A DNA stretch of 64,000 nt, taken from Micromonospora nigra (lineage in GTDB: Bacteria; Actinomycetota; Actinomycetes; Mycobacteriales; Micromonosporaceae). Position numbers and translations under genes: made by a program. The stretch covers positions 620,001-684,000 of the forward strand of contig NZ_FMHT01000003.1 in NCBI RefSeq assembly GCF_900091585.1. The letters are read 5' to 3'. Of the stretch, positions 1 to 23,580 are shown in pieces (the stretch's first letter is position 1; every line of letters begins with the position of its first letter). The notes under the pieces are model-generated. The model made no database searches. It was given only the letters and a program-made list of their open reading frames with translations, and had not been told where the DNA came from.

Positions 1-1686
1 CGCTCACGGTCTTGGCGACCCCGTCCGGGCCGACCAGGAGCACCTCGTGCGCTTCGACCTCGTGCTCGCCGGTGACCGCCGCGCGCAGGCGTCGGGCGAG
101 CTCGTCGAGGTCCACCCCGTCGGTCTCGGCGATGGACTGGACCACGACCAGGCGCTCCTCGTCGTCCTGGTCGATCGCGAAGGCCGCCGCGGGGGCACCC
201 TTGAGCGCGGGATGGACCCGCTCGCAGGTCATCTCGACGTCCTGCGGGTAGAGGTTCCGTCCCCGGATGATGATCATTTCTTTGAGGCGGCCGCAGAGGA
301 CCAGCTCGTCGCGGTGGCGGAAGCCCAGGTCGCCCGTGCGCAGGAACGGGCCCGTCCCGTCGGCCAGCCGCGCCCCGAAGGTCTCCTCGGTCAGCTCCGG
401 TCGCCGCCAGTAGCCCTGGCAGACCACCGGCCCACGGATCCACAACTCGCCGACGCGGTCGTCGTCAACGACCGTACGGCGCTGCGGGTCGACCACCACG
501 ATCTCGCAGTGCGGCCCGGCGGGACCCACCCCGACCAGGGTCAGACTGCGGTCGTCGGCGTCGGCCGGGACGACCCGCCCCTGTTCGAGTTCGGCGGCGT
601 CGACCCGGAGCACCAACGGCTCCGGGTCGCAGTGGCGGCCGGTGAGGAAGAGCATCGCCTCGGTCATCCCGAAACCGGGGCCCATCGTCTCGGGCCGGAA
701 CCCGTACGGGCCGAACTCCTCGGCGAAGCGGGCGATGGTGTTCGCCCGGACCCGTTCGGCGGCGTTGAAGGTGGTGTGCCAGCCGGAGAGATCCAGCCCC
801 GCCCGACGGGACCGGGGGATCTGCTCCAGGCAACGTTCGAAGGCGAAGTTCGGGGCGCAGCCGAAGACCGGCCCAGGAGTCTCGGTGATGGCGCGCAGCC
901 AGCGCAGCGGGTCGGCGACGAAGTCCTCCGGGGTGAGGAAGACCGCGTGCCCGCCGAGGTACTGCGCCAGGAGCAGATGGCCGCCGATCCCCAGCGCGTG
1001 GTAGGGCGAGATCCAGCTCACCACGTTCGCGCCCGCCGGCAACCCGGCCAGGGAGACCGTCTGGGCGATCTCGTGCAGCAGGTTGCGGTGGGTGACCATC
1101 ACGCCCTTGGGCGCACCGGTCGATCCGGAGGTGTACTGGAGCAGCGCCAGGTCGTCCCCGCTGATCTCCGGCGGCTTCCAGTCGGCGGCGGCGGACTCGT
1201 CGATCCGGTCCACGGCGAACCACGGCACGTCCGCGCCGAGTCGCTCGCGCAGGTCGGTGAGGCGGTCGAGGAGGTCGGCGGTGGTGACCACGGCAGCGAC
1301 CTCGGCGTTGCCGGCGATCTGCACGGCGCGTTCGGTGCGCGGGTCACCGGGGCCGTCCACGGGGGCGGGCAACCCACCGCCACCATGCCGGCGTAGAGGC
1401 TTCCGGTCAGCCCGACCAGGAAGTCCAGTCCGGGCGGAAGCAGCACCAGCACACGGCTGGCCGGAGTGAGCCGAGGAGCCAGGGTGGCGGCGAGGGCGGC
1501 GGAGCGGTGGTCGTACTCCCCCCGGGTGAGAGTGCGGGCGACACCCCGCCCGTCGGTGGTGTCGGTGCCGGCGGGATAGCTCAGGTGGACGAAGGCGAGT
1601 CCCCGCGGATCCCGCTCGGCGTTCGCCCGCAGGATGTCGAGCAGTGTGGTCGCCTGGATGCCGCCGTCGAGGGCAAGGTCGGTCAT
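1..1686 (-). CDS. Acyl-AMP ligase (FAAL-like), frameshifted and cut by window edge
   Basis: Member of the ANL superfamily, closest in layout to fatty-acyl/aryl-AMP ligases that adenylate an acid and pass it to a carrier protein. From the ATG at 1686 about 105 codons run in one frame up to LYAGMVAV. From roughly position 1372 downward the homologous sequence continues in a second frame: LPAPVDGPGDPRTERAV, the P-loop YTSGSTGAPKG, the core GFGMTEAM, and VAKTVS at the left edge, where the C-terminus is lost. At the junction the minus strand reads GTG-GG-TTG where relatives usually read three codons (V-P-L), so one base seems to be missing. It is either a real pseudogene or a sequencing error. It is last in the leftward NRPS operon and has its own upstream element at 1785-1827. 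A role in supplying the starter acid is inferred. Confidence 0.8.
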
Positions 1687-1784
1687 GCGCGCTCCTGGCT
1701 GGAAGTCGTCTCGGTCCGACGGCGCGCCACCCGGCGCAGCCGGCTCCCGGTCACCGGCGGGCCGGCGGTGATCTCACGGGTCTC

Positions 1785-1827
1785 ATCACCGTGCCAACGC
1801 CGCAGCGGACGGGCCGCCCTCCAACGG
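1785..1827 (-). promoter_or_regulatory. Shared 43-bp upstream element, copy 1
   Basis: On the minus strand it has a 15-bp block CCGTTGGAGGGCGGC, 14 unrelated bases, the block GTTGGCA, two bases, then GTGAT. It ends about 100 bp upstream of the acyl-AMP ligase start. The same blocks with the same 14-base and 2-base spacers occur at 23467-23509 upstream of the KS gene. The spacing does not fit a clear -35/-10 pair, so it may be an activator site; which protein binds is unknown. Confidence 0.55.
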
Positions 1828-1863
1828 GCCCTCCGGCCGGGCACTCCCCGGCCCGCCCGCTTC

Positions 1864-1905
1864 GGGGTGCCCGCTCCGGGGTACCCGCTCCGGGGTGCCC
1901 GGTCG
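1864..1905. repeat. Three 14-bp tandem repeats
   Basis: Three adjacent copies of a unit like GGGGTGCCCGCTCC (1864-1877, 1878-1891, 1892-1905). The second differs by one base and the third by two at its end. They lie in the 298-bp gap between the acyl-AMP ligase and the flavin monooxygenase. With CGGGCACTCCCCG just to the left they can pair into a GC-rich hairpin, so they may end the upstream transcript. Confidence 0.5.
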
Positions 1906-1984
1906 GCTACCCTGCCGCCCGGTCGGGTCGCGCCGGACAGGACGACAGCGGACCCCGGAGGGAATCGCCGTCGGGAGTGCCGGA

Positions 1985-3204
1985 TCAACGCGAGGGCGTC
2001 ACCTGGTCGGGGCGGACGGCGAGCTCGGGCAGGCGCTGCATCTCCTGCCACATCTTCTTCTCCGCCATGGCCAGGTAGACCCGGGTCAGCTTCCCCATCA
2101 GCCAGCGCACCGCCGGGTTGCCCGGCTCGGCGGCCGTGGCGACCTGTACGGACTGCTGGCGGACCCACTTCACCCGCTCCAGGCGACGGCGTTCGTAGTC
2201 TCGGAGCGCGGCGGCCACCCCGGCCGCAGCGGTGAGGTCACCGGCGGCGAGCGCGTCGGCCAGCACCACCCCGTCCTCCACCGCCTGGCAGGCGCCCTGG
2301 CCGAGGTCGTTGGGCATCGCGTGGGCGGCGTCACCCACGAGGGTGACCAGGCCGTCGCCCCACCGTTCGTGCCACTCGTGATACCAGATGTCGGTCCGGA
2401 TCATCGCCTGGCTGGGGGTGGCGGCGACCCGGTCCCGCAGCATGGCCGGGAGCACCCGGGCCAGGTGGAGCGCGTGGTCGCGTTCCCGGCCGGGCTTCTC
2501 ACGCTCGCCCGCCGGGGCCTTCCAGGAAAGCGTCCAGGCGGCCCGGTCGCCGCCGATCCGGTAGACACCACCGCCGACGCGGGTGGTGTCGTCGTGGAAG
2601 AGCTGCGGGATCTCGGGCACCAGGCCGTCCGTGCCGGCCACCACCCCCCGGTACGTGGTGCGGCCGAGGTAGATGCCGGGGACCGACCCGTGCAGTTGCT
2701 CCAGCAGGGCCGAGCGGACGCCGTCCGCGCCGACCAGCGCCGTGCCGGCGACGGTGCTCCCGTCGTCCAGCAGCGCCTCGACCCGCTGGTCGCTCTGGCG
2801 GTACCCGGTGACCCGGCGGCCGTGGTGGACCCGGATGCCGCGCTGCTCGGCGGCGTCCATGAGGATCTCCGCCAGGTCCATCCGTCCGATCGACAGCGAC
2901 GGCAGCGCCCCCGGCCAGAGGTACGGGTGGCTGGACATCCGGAACCGCAGCTTCTGCGCCGAGTCGAAGCTCTCGATCGCCACCACCCGGTCGGCGGCGG
3001 CGACAAGCCGGTCCCCGAGCCCCAGCCAGCCCAGCGGGGTGGAGGCGTTGCTCCACAGGGTCAGCCCGCTGCCCGGGGCGGTGCGGATCTCCTCGGCGGT
3101 GCGCCGCTCGTACACCTCCACGGGCAGGCCGTGCCGCGCCAGCGCGAGGGCGGTGGTCAGTCCGCCCACCCCCGCTCCGGCGATGATGATCGGCCTGGAC
3201 AGGC

Positions 3205-3208
<4 letters not shown>
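1985..3208 (-). CDS. FAD-dependent monooxygenase (group A, aromatic hydroxylase type)
   Basis: Predicted 407 residues, a normal size for single-component group A flavin hydroxylases of the salicylate hydroxylase/UbiH type, which hydroxylate aromatic rings using NAD(P)H and O2. Motifs seen: N-terminal dinucleotide fold GAGVGGLTTALALARHG, the DG motif VGADGVRSAL, and the FAD-ribityl GD motif VGDAAHAMPNDLGQGA. The ATG at 3208 overlaps the NRPS stop by four bases (ATGA), so it is translationally coupled to the NRPS; a longer in-frame extension upstream is just NRPS sequence out of frame. In this cluster it could hydroxylate kynurenine, anthranilate or a peptide aromatic ring. That assignment is inference, as the sequence is not clearly a kynurenine 3-monooxygenase. 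Confidence 0.88.
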
Positions 3209-17205
<13,997 letters not shown>

Positions 17206-17238
17206 GCGGACACTCCTCGCTGCGTGGGGTACGGACGG

Positions 17239-20200
17239 TCAGACCTGCCGGGCGAGCCGGGGCTGACGGGCGATCACCGGGGCGGCCGGGCGGGACGCGA
17301 GCCCGTCGATGACGTGCGCCAGGTCGGCCAGGACCGGCCGGTCGAACAGGGTGCGGACGGGCACCTCGACGCCGAGCACGCCGCGCAGCTTGAACGCCAC
17401 CCGGGTGGCGAGCAGGGAGTGCCCGCCGAGGGCGAAGAAGTCGTCGTGCACGCCGACCTTCTCCACGCCGAGGATCTCCCGCCAGGCGGCGGCGACCGCC
17501 TCCTCGGTCCCGGTGCGCGGGGCCACGTACTCCCGGCCGAGGTCGGGGCGGGCGCCGTCGAACTGGGGCAGGGCCGACCGGTCGGTCTTGCCGTTCGGGG
17601 TCAACGGGAACCGCTCCAGCGTCACCACGTGCGCCGGCACCATGTACTCCGGCAACAGGGCGCGCAGTTCGGTGGTCAGCGCGGCGTCCGGCACGGACGC
17701 ACCGTCGGCCGGCACCACGTACGCCACCAGGCGGGTGTCGCCGGCGATCTCCCTCGGCAGAACCACGGCGTCGGCGATGTCGGGCCGGTCCCGCAGCACC
17801 GCCTCGATCTCGCCCGGCTCGACGCGGAAGCCCCGGATCTTCACCTGCTGGTCCGCGCGACCGAGGAACTCCAGTTCACCGTCGTCGGTCCAGCGGGCGA
17901 GGTCACCGGAGCGGTACATCCGCTGCTCGCCCTCACCGGCGTACAGGTCGGGCAGGAAGCGCTCGTAGGTCAGCCGCGGGAGGTTCTGGTAGCCGACGGC
18001 GACCCCGGCCCCGGCGACGAAGATCTCGCCCCGCATGCCGGGCGGTACCGGCATCAACCGCTCGTCGAGCAGGTAGATCCGCAGGTCGGGCAGGGGACGG
18101 CCGACGTTGCTGCGGATCCCGCTGGTCAGGTCCGCGCGGGTGATCCGGCGGTAGGTGGAGTGCACGGTGGTCTCGGTGATCCCGTACATGTTGACCAGTC
18201 GGGGCGCGTCGTCGCCGTACCGGTCGATCCAGGGAGCCAGGGTCGGCACGTCGAGGTACTCGCCGGCGAAGATGACGTGGCGCAGGGGCAGCCGGGGGGC
18301 CTGGTCGGCCAGGGCCGGGACCATGAACTGGCGGAACGCCGAGGGGGTCTGGCTGAGCACGGTGACCTGCTCGGCGGCGAGCAACTCCAGCAACGCCTCG
18401 GGGTCGCGGACGGCGTCGTGCGGGACGACGACCAGGCGGGCACCGTGGCCGAAGGCCCCCCACATCTCGAACACCGACACGTCGAAGGCGTACGAGTGGA
18501 ACATGCTCCAGGCGTCGTCGGCCGAGAGGTCCATCAGGGTGCCCGCGCCGGTGACCAGCCGGACCACGTTGGCGTGGGTGACCAGCACCCCCTTCGGGCG
18601 TCCGGTCGACCCCGACGTGTAGATCAGGTAGGCGACGGAGTCGGGTTCGGGGCCGTCGGCCGGCGCGTCGGCCGGCCGGGCGTCGATCGCGGCGGCGTCG
18701 GTGTCCAGGTTGACCACCGGGCCGGCGAACTCGGGCGCGGAGCCGTTCACCGCGTCGTGGGTGACCAGCGCCGACACCTCGGCGTCGGCGAGGATGTAAC
18801 GCATCCGTTCGGCGGGGTGGCCCAGGTCCAGCGGCACGTACGCCGCACCCGAGGTGAGCACCCCGAGGATGGCGACCACCGTGTCGAGGGACCGTTGCAG
18901 GCACAGGCCCACCCGGTCGCCGGGTCGTACGCCCACCGACCGCAGGTGCTGGGCGAGCCGGTTGGCCCGGGTGGCCACCTGGGCGTAGCTGAGCTGCTGT
19001 CCCTCGCAGACCACTGCCACGGCGTCGGGGTTCGCGGCGGCGCGTTGCGCGAAGAGCTGGGGCAACGCCGGGGCGGAGGGCTGCGGTTCCGTCCGGTTCC
19101 AGTCGAGCAGCAGTTCCCGCCACTGCCCGATCGGCATGATGTCCATGTCGCCCAGCCGCAGCTCCGGGTAGAGAGCCATGTTCTCCAAGGTGGCGCAGAA
19201 CTGGGTGACCAGCCGGCGCATCGCCGTCTCGGTGAACCGGGTCTGGTCGTAGACCAGCCGGGGTACGGGCATCGCCTCGCCCGGCATCACGATCATGGTG
19301 ATCGGGAAGTGGGGCCGGCCGTCGTACGTCGACTCGACCAGCTCGACCTCGTGCAGGGTCATCTCGGGCACCGGGACGTTCTCGAAGGCCAGGTCGATCT
19401 CGAACAGGGGCCGGTTGCCCGGCAGGTCGGCCAGCCGTCGCAGGTCGGTCAGCGAGATGTCGGCGTGCTCGCGGGCCTGGGCCATGCCGTTCTGCAGCTC
19501 GCGCAGCCACGGGATCAGTTCCGCGTCGTCGGTGACCCGGGCCCGCACCGGCATGGTGGCCAGCATCGGTCCCATGATCCGTTCGCTGCCGGTCAGCGTC
19601 GCCGGCCGCTGGGTGCCGGTGGAGCCGACCAGCACGTCGTCCCGCCCCAGGTACCGGCTGAGCACGATCATCCAGGCACCCTGCATCACGGTGTTGAGGG
19701 TCAGGCCGTGCTCGCGACCGAAGTCGGTCAGGGCGGGGATCTGGTCCAGCAGTTCCGGGGTGGGCAGCACCGCGTGGGTGGGCTCGCCCGGGGCCAGCGG
19801 CCCGACCGGCGCCGAGCCGATCTCCAGGGCGTCGGACGCCCGGTGGCCGGCGAGGTACTCCCGCCAGAACTTCTCGGTCTCCGACCGGTCCTGCCGGGCC
19901 CACCAGGCCAGGTACGCGCGGTAGGGGCGCGACGGCGGCAGGTCCGCCGGTCGGCCCGTGGCGTGGGCGTTGTAGAGCGCGGTCAGCTCGGCGAAGGCCA
20001 GACCGAACGACCAGCCGTCCATCAGCAGGTGGGAGAAGCTCCAGAAGAACTCCCACTCGGTGTCGGCGAAGCGGATCAGGCGACCGCGCATCAGCGGGGC
20101 GGTGGCGTAGTCGAAGCCGCTCATCCGGTCGTCGTGGACGAACCGGGCGTACCGGTCGCGCTGTTCCTGCGGGTCGGCGTCGCGCCAGTCGAGCACCTCG

Positions 20201-20460
20201 ATCGGGAACGGGGCGTCGCGGTGCACCACCTGGAGCGCCTTGTCGACACCCTCCCAGTGGAAACTGGTCCGCAGCACGGCGTGGCGATCCACGATGGCCT
20301 GCCATGCCGCCCGGTACGCCTCGACGTCGAGCCGGCCCCGCATCCGCATCGTGACCTGTTCCAGATAGATGCCGCTGCCCGGCGAGTACAGGTTGTGGAA
20401 CAGCAGTCCCTCCTGGATCGGGGACAGCTCGTAGACGTCCTCGATGCCGTCGTGCTCCAT
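17239..20460 (-). CDS. Single-module NRPS (C-A-T)
   Basis: 1,073 residues: C about 1-440, A about 465-960, T about 985-1050. C begins YELSPIQEGLLFHNL; its active site reads SHLLMDGWS, with the first His of HHxxxDG replaced by Ser but the catalytic second His and DG present. A has YTSGSTGRPKG, YGITETTVH and core motifs through PNGKTDRSAL. The T motif is LGGHSLL. Pocket residues by eye are about DVFSIAMVH, almost the same as the third A domain of the next protein, so both probably load the same amino acid; I cannot name it. The KS-AT stop and this ATG overlap by one base (TGATG), with GGGAGGA upstream. Only 33 bp separate it from the large NRPS. It probably adds residue 1. Having a C domain rather than a loading A-T implies it accepts an acyl or aromatic cap. 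Confidence 0.93.
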   Translation of the reverse strand: MEHDGIEDVYELSPIQEGLLFHNLYSPGSGIYLEQVTMRMRGRLDVEAYRAAWQAIVDRHAVLRTSFHWEGVDKALQVVHRDAPFPIEVLDWRDADPQEQRDRYARFVHDDRMSGFDYATAPLMRGRLIRFADTEWEFFWSFSHLLMDGWSFGLAFAELTALYNAHATGRPADLPPSRPYRAYLAWWARQDRSETEKFWREYLAGHRASDALEIGSAPVGPLAPGEPTHAVLPTPELLDQIPALTDFGREHGLTLNTVMQGAWMIVLSRYLGRDDVLVGSTGTQRPATLTGSERIMGPMLATMPVRARVTDDAELIPWLRELQNGMAQAREHADISLTDLRRLADLPGNRPLFEIDLAFENVPVPEMTLHEVELVESTYDGRPHFPITMIVMPGEAMPVPRLVYDQTRFTETAMRRLVTQFCATLENMALYPELRLGDMDIMPIGQWRELLLDWNRTEPQPSAPALPQLFAQRAAANPDAVAVVCEGQQLSYAQVATRANRLAQHLRSVGVRPGDRVGLCLQRSLDTVVAILGVLTSGAAYVPLDLGHPAERMRYILADAEVSALVTHDAVNGSAPEFAGPVVNLDTDAAAIDARPADAPADGPEPDSVAYLIYTSGSTGRPKGVLVTHANVVRLVTGAGTLMDLSADDAWSMFHSYAFDVSVFEMWGAFGHGARLVVVPHDAVRDPEALLELLAAEQVTVLSQTPSAFRQFMVPALADQAPRLPLRHVIFAGEYLDVPTLAPWIDRYGDDAPRLVNMYGITETTVHSTYRRITRADLTSGIRSNVGRPLPDLRIYLLDERLMPVPPGMRGEIFVAGAGVAVGYQNLPRLTYERFLPDLYAGEGEQRMYRSGDLARWTDDGELEFLGRADQQVKIRGFRVEPGEIEAVLRDRPDIADAVVLPREIAGDTRLVAYVVPADGASVPDAALTTELRALLPEYMVPAHVVTLERFPLTPNGKTDRSALPQFDGARPDLGREYVAPRTGTEEAVAAAWREILGVEKVGVHDDFFALGGHSLLATRVAFKLRGVLGVEVPVRTLFDRPVLADLAHVIDGLASRPAAPVIARQPRLARQV

Positions 20461-23300
20461 CACTCACTCCTCCCGGGCCGTGTCGTACCGGCACCCGTCT
20501 GGTCTGTTTGTGGTGTTGCCTGCCGCAGCCGGTCGAGCCGCTCGACGAGGTCGACCAGCAGCGTCCGCAGGGCGACGACCTGGCCGGTCTCGGCGGCGGC
20601 CCTCGCCACGTCCGCGACGACCCCGGCCAGGTCGGACCGCGTGGCCGGCCCGGCCGTGGCGGGGGCGGGGCGTTCGATCCAGTGCCGCTGACGCTGGAAC
20701 GGGTAGGTCGGCAGTGCCACCCGACGGCGGACGCCGGACGGGTGCATGGCCTCGAAGTGGGGGGTGGCGCCGGCCGTCCAGAGCTGACCGACGGCCCCCA
20801 TTAGGGCCTCCCGCCCGCTGGTCCGGTCAGCTGCCGCGGGCATCGTGGCCACCACCGGCACGCGGTCGGCGGCCTGGCCGACCAGCGACGCGAGCGACGC
20901 GCCGGGGCCGACCTCGACCAGGAGCCGGCCCGGCGGCTCGACGAGCTGACGGGCGACGTCGGCGAACCGGACCGGCCGGCCGAGCTGGCGCAGCCAGTGT
21001 GCGGGCTCGGTGGCCTCGTCGGCGCTGACCGGGCGACCGCTGACCGTGCTCACCCACCAGGTCCGGGGTGGCCGCGGGGTGAGGTCGGACAACTCGGCCG
21101 CCAATCCGGGCAGCAGGGGCGCCACGCCGACCGGGTCCGGGGCCGGCGGGGCGGCCAGCCGGTGGCAGCGCACGTAGAGCTGGGACAGCTGCCGTTCCAG
21201 CAGCCGCACGTCCGCCTCGGGACCGGTGACCACGCAACGTTCCGGAGCGTCGAGCGCCACCAGGTGCACCGCTGGGGGAAGCTGACCGGCGAGTTCGGCC
21301 TCGGGCAGGTCGACGGCCATCGTGGCCTGCGGCGGCAGCTGGGCCACCAACCGTCCCTGGGCGACGGCCAGGCGCAGCGCCTCGGCCGGCTCGAGCGTCC
21401 CGGCCACGGTCGCGGCGGTGATCTCGCCGGCGCCGTATCCGGCGACGGTGTCCGGGGTCAGCCCCCAGGCGGCGAGCAGCCGGACCAGCGCGTACTCCAG
21501 CACGAACAGCGCCGGGCGGATCACCTCCGGCCCGGGCCGGCCGGTCGGCGCACCGACCAGCAGTTCGCGTACGTGGGGGGCGAGCGGGCCGGGAAGCGCC
21601 GCCACGCAGGCGTCGACCTCGGCGCGGAAGACCGGCTCGGTGTCGTACAGGTCCCGGCCCATCCCCGGGTAGGCGCTCGCCTCTCCGGGGAAGAGGAAGA
21701 CCAGCCGCCGCCGGTCCTCCGGAACGGCCTCCGGGCCTGTCCCGCGCCGGTGGGCGGTGAGGGCCTCCACGGCCGCGTCCACGGAGTCGGCGAGCAGCGC
21801 CACGCGGTACCGCATCGACTGCCGGCCCACCTGGAGGGTCCAGGCGGTGTCGGCCAGCGGCGGGGGTTCGGGCGCCCGCAGGGCGTCGGCGAGCCGGCCG
21901 GCAGCCAGTTCCAGGGCCTGCGGGGTACGCGCCGAGAGCGTGATCAGGTGTGGTCCCGGACCGGCCGGCGGCCGGGCCTCCGGCGCGGGCGCCTCCTCCA
22001 ACACCACGTGGGCGTTGGTGCCGCCCACCCCGAAGGAGGAGACCCCGATCCGGCGGGGGCCGTCGGTCGCCGGCCAGTCCCGCAGCTCGGTGTTGACGAA
22101 GAACGGGGTCGCGGCGAAGTCGATCTCCGGGTTGGGCTTGTCGAAGTGCAGGCTCGGCACGAGTTGCCGGTGTCGAAGCTGGAGGATCGCCTTGATCAGC
22201 CCGGCCACCCCGGCTGCCGCGTCCAGGTGACCGATGTTCGACTTGACGGAGCCGAGCGCGCAGTAGCCGGTGCGGCGGGTCCGCGCGGCGAACGCCCGGG
22301 TCAGCGCGGCGACCTCGATCGGGTCGCCGAGCGGCGTGGCGGTGCCGTGCGCCTCCACCGCGGTGACGGTCGCCGGGTCGACGCCGGCCAGGCCGAGCGC
22401 CGTGGCGACCGCGCGGGCCTGCCCGTCCACCCCCGGGGCGGTGTAGCCCACCTTCGCCCCGCCGTCGTTGGTGACCGCGCTGCCACGCACCAGGGCCAGC
22501 ACCCGGTCACCGTCGGCGACCGCGTCGGGCAGCCGTTTCAGCACCACGACGCCGGCCCCGCTGCCGAACACGGTGCCGGTGGCACCGGCGTCGAACGGGC
22601 GGCAGCGGCCGTCGACGGACAGGATCGACCCGTCCCGCCACAGGTAGCCGTGCCGCTGCGGCAGCCGCACCGCGACCCCTCCGGCGAGGGCCACGTCGCA
22701 GTCCCCGTCGAGCAGGGCACGCGCCGCCAGGTGCACCGCCACCAGCGAGGACGAACAGGCCGTCTGCACGGTCACCGCCGGGCCGCCCAGTCCCAGCCGG
22801 TACGCCACCCGGCTGGTCAGGTAGTCCTTGTCGTTGCCGACCACCAGGTCGAGGTCGTCGGTGTCGACCGGGGTGCCGCCGCCGGCGAGCAGGTGGTGGA
22901 TCAGGTAGCTGGGCAGGCCCGCTCCGGCGTACACCCCGACCAGGCCCGGTACCGCACCGGGTGGGTATCCGGCGTCCTCCACCGCCTCCCACGCGCACTC
23001 CAGGAGGATCCGGTGCTGCGGGTCGATCCGGGCGGCGTTGTGGGGCGGGTAGCCGAAGAGGTCCGCGTCGAACTCCTCGATCCCGGGCAGGGTCGCGGCG
23101 GCCCGCACGTAGTGCGGATCCGCCAGTGTCCGCGGGTCGACCCCCGCCCGGCGCAGCGTCGCGTCGTCGAGCTGGCTGATCGACTCGGTGCCGTCGCGCA
23201 GGTTGCGCCAGAACCGGTCGACGTCCGGCGCGCCGGGAAAGCGCCCGGCCATGCCGACCACCGCGATGGCCGCGCCACCCTCCCCGGTCAGGTCGCTCAC
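20460..23300 (-). CDS. PKS ketosynthase with degenerate acyltransferase domain, no ACP
   Basis: 946 residues from the GTG at 23300. KS (about 10-430) keeps the full triad: Cys in TACSSS (about residue 180), His in EAHGTATPLGDP and His in KSNIGH. The following AT-like domain (about 530-840) appears catalytically dead: the nucleophile motif GHSxGE reads GYGAGE (Ser to Gly, near residue 620), the catalytic His region reads APDPVGVAP where SHS is usual, and the oxyanion motif GQGSQ reads GEASA. It ends in VALPTYPFQRQRHW and a short helical tail, with no ACP. The GTG start is chosen because VSDLTGEGGAAIAVVGMAGRFPG begins the KS at the usual distance; the upstream in-frame extension to 23471 is arginine-rich and not KS-like. 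It overlaps a leader ORF by GTGA. Any extender must come from elsewhere, perhaps on the free ACP at 25996. Confidence 0.9.
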   Translation of the reverse strand: MSDLTGEGGAAIAVVGMAGRFPGAPDVDRFWRNLRDGTESISQLDDATLRRAGVDPRTLADPHYVRAAATLPGIEEFDADLFGYPPHNAARIDPQHRILLECAWEAVEDAGYPPGAVPGLVGVYAGAGLPSYLIHHLLAGGGTPVDTDDLDLVVGNDKDYLTSRVAYRLGLGGPAVTVQTACSSSLVAVHLAARALLDGDCDVALAGGVAVRLPQRHGYLWRDGSILSVDGRCRPFDAGATGTVFGSGAGVVVLKRLPDAVADGDRVLALVRGSAVTNDGGAKVGYTAPGVDGQARAVATALGLAGVDPATVTAVEAHGTATPLGDPIEVAALTRAFAARTRRTGYCALGSVKSNIGHLDAAAGVAGLIKAILQLRHRQLVPSLHFDKPNPEIDFAATPFFVNTELRDWPATDGPRRIGVSSFGVGGTNAHVVLEEAPAPEARPPAGPGPHLITLSARTPQALELAAGRLADALRAPEPPPLADTAWTLQVGRQSMRYRVALLADSVDAAVEALTAHRRGTGPEAVPEDRRRLVFLFPGEASAYPGMGRDLYDTEPVFRAEVDACVAALPGPLAPHVRELLVGAPTGRPGPEVIRPALFVLEYALVRLLAAWGLTPDTVAGYGAGEITAATVAGTLEPAEALRLAVAQGRLVAQLPPQATMAVDLPEAELAGQLPPAVHLVALDAPERCVVTGPEADVRLLERQLSQLYVRCHRLAAPPAPDPVGVAPLLPGLAAELSDLTPRPPRTWWVSTVSGRPVSADEATEPAHWLRQLGRPVRFADVARQLVEPPGRLLVEVGPGASLASLVGQAADRVPVVATMPAAADRTSGREALMGAVGQLWTAGATPHFEAMHPSGVRRRVALPTYPFQRQRHWIERPAPATAGPATRSDLAGVVADVARAAAETGQVVALRTLLVDLVERLDRLRQATPQTDQTGAGTTRPGRSE

Positions 23301-23383
23301 CTCGGCCGCACCGCAGCCGGCGACAGGGTCGACGCCACGCCGCAGCGGTGCCGCCGGACGAGGGTCCTCGGCGTCTCGGTCAT
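23297..23383 (-). CDS. 28-residue leader ORF coupled to the KS gene
   Basis: ATG at 23383 follows the strong ribosome site GGGAGGA six bases upstream, better than anything in front of the KS start itself. The ORF (MTETPRTLVRRHRCGV...) ends in a TGA that overlaps the KS GTG as GTGA. It is either a translated leader that delivers ribosomes to the KS start or the true KS N-terminus separated by a frameshift; the sequence does not decide this. Confidence 0.4.
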   Translation of the reverse strand: MTETPRTLVRRHRCGVASTLSPAAVRPR

Positions 23384-23413
23384 CAGGTTCCTCCCGCCGT
23401 GCTGGTCGCTGTC

Positions 23414-23432
23414 GGCTCCCGCCGCGGGAGCC
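23414..23432. promoter_or_regulatory. Hairpin in the KS 5' leader
   Basis: Perfect 8-bp inverted repeat GGCTCCCG-CCG-CGGGAGCC, about 30 bp upstream of the leader ORF start and downstream of the shared 43-bp element. It would sit in the 5' untranslated part of the NRPS operon message and could attenuate or stabilise it. Confidence 0.4.
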
Positions 23433-23466
23433 CGCCCGTGACACCCGTTCGGGTCCGTCGCCGTCG

Positions 23467-23509
23467 ATCACGTTGCCAACTACGTCCTGCCGCAGCCGCC
23501 CTCCAACGG
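23467..23509 (-). promoter_or_regulatory. Shared 43-bp upstream element, copy 2
   Basis: Same two blocks and spacers as 1785-1827: CCGTTGGAGGGCGGC, 14 bases, GTTGGCA, two bases, GTGAT on the minus strand. It ends about 84 bp upstream of the leader ORF start, so it probably controls the KS-NRPS operon. Confidence 0.6.
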
Positions 23510-23580
23510 AGACTCCGCCCGGCTACCTCGCCGGAGGGCCCGCCCGGCGGTGCCCGAACGGCTACCCGGACGGGCCGGGC

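Noticed and set aside
23301..23471. 57-residue N-terminal extension of the KS
   Set aside because: Arg-rich translation, runs through a perfect hairpin and the strong ribosome site of another frame; KS proteins begin near VSDLTGEGG.
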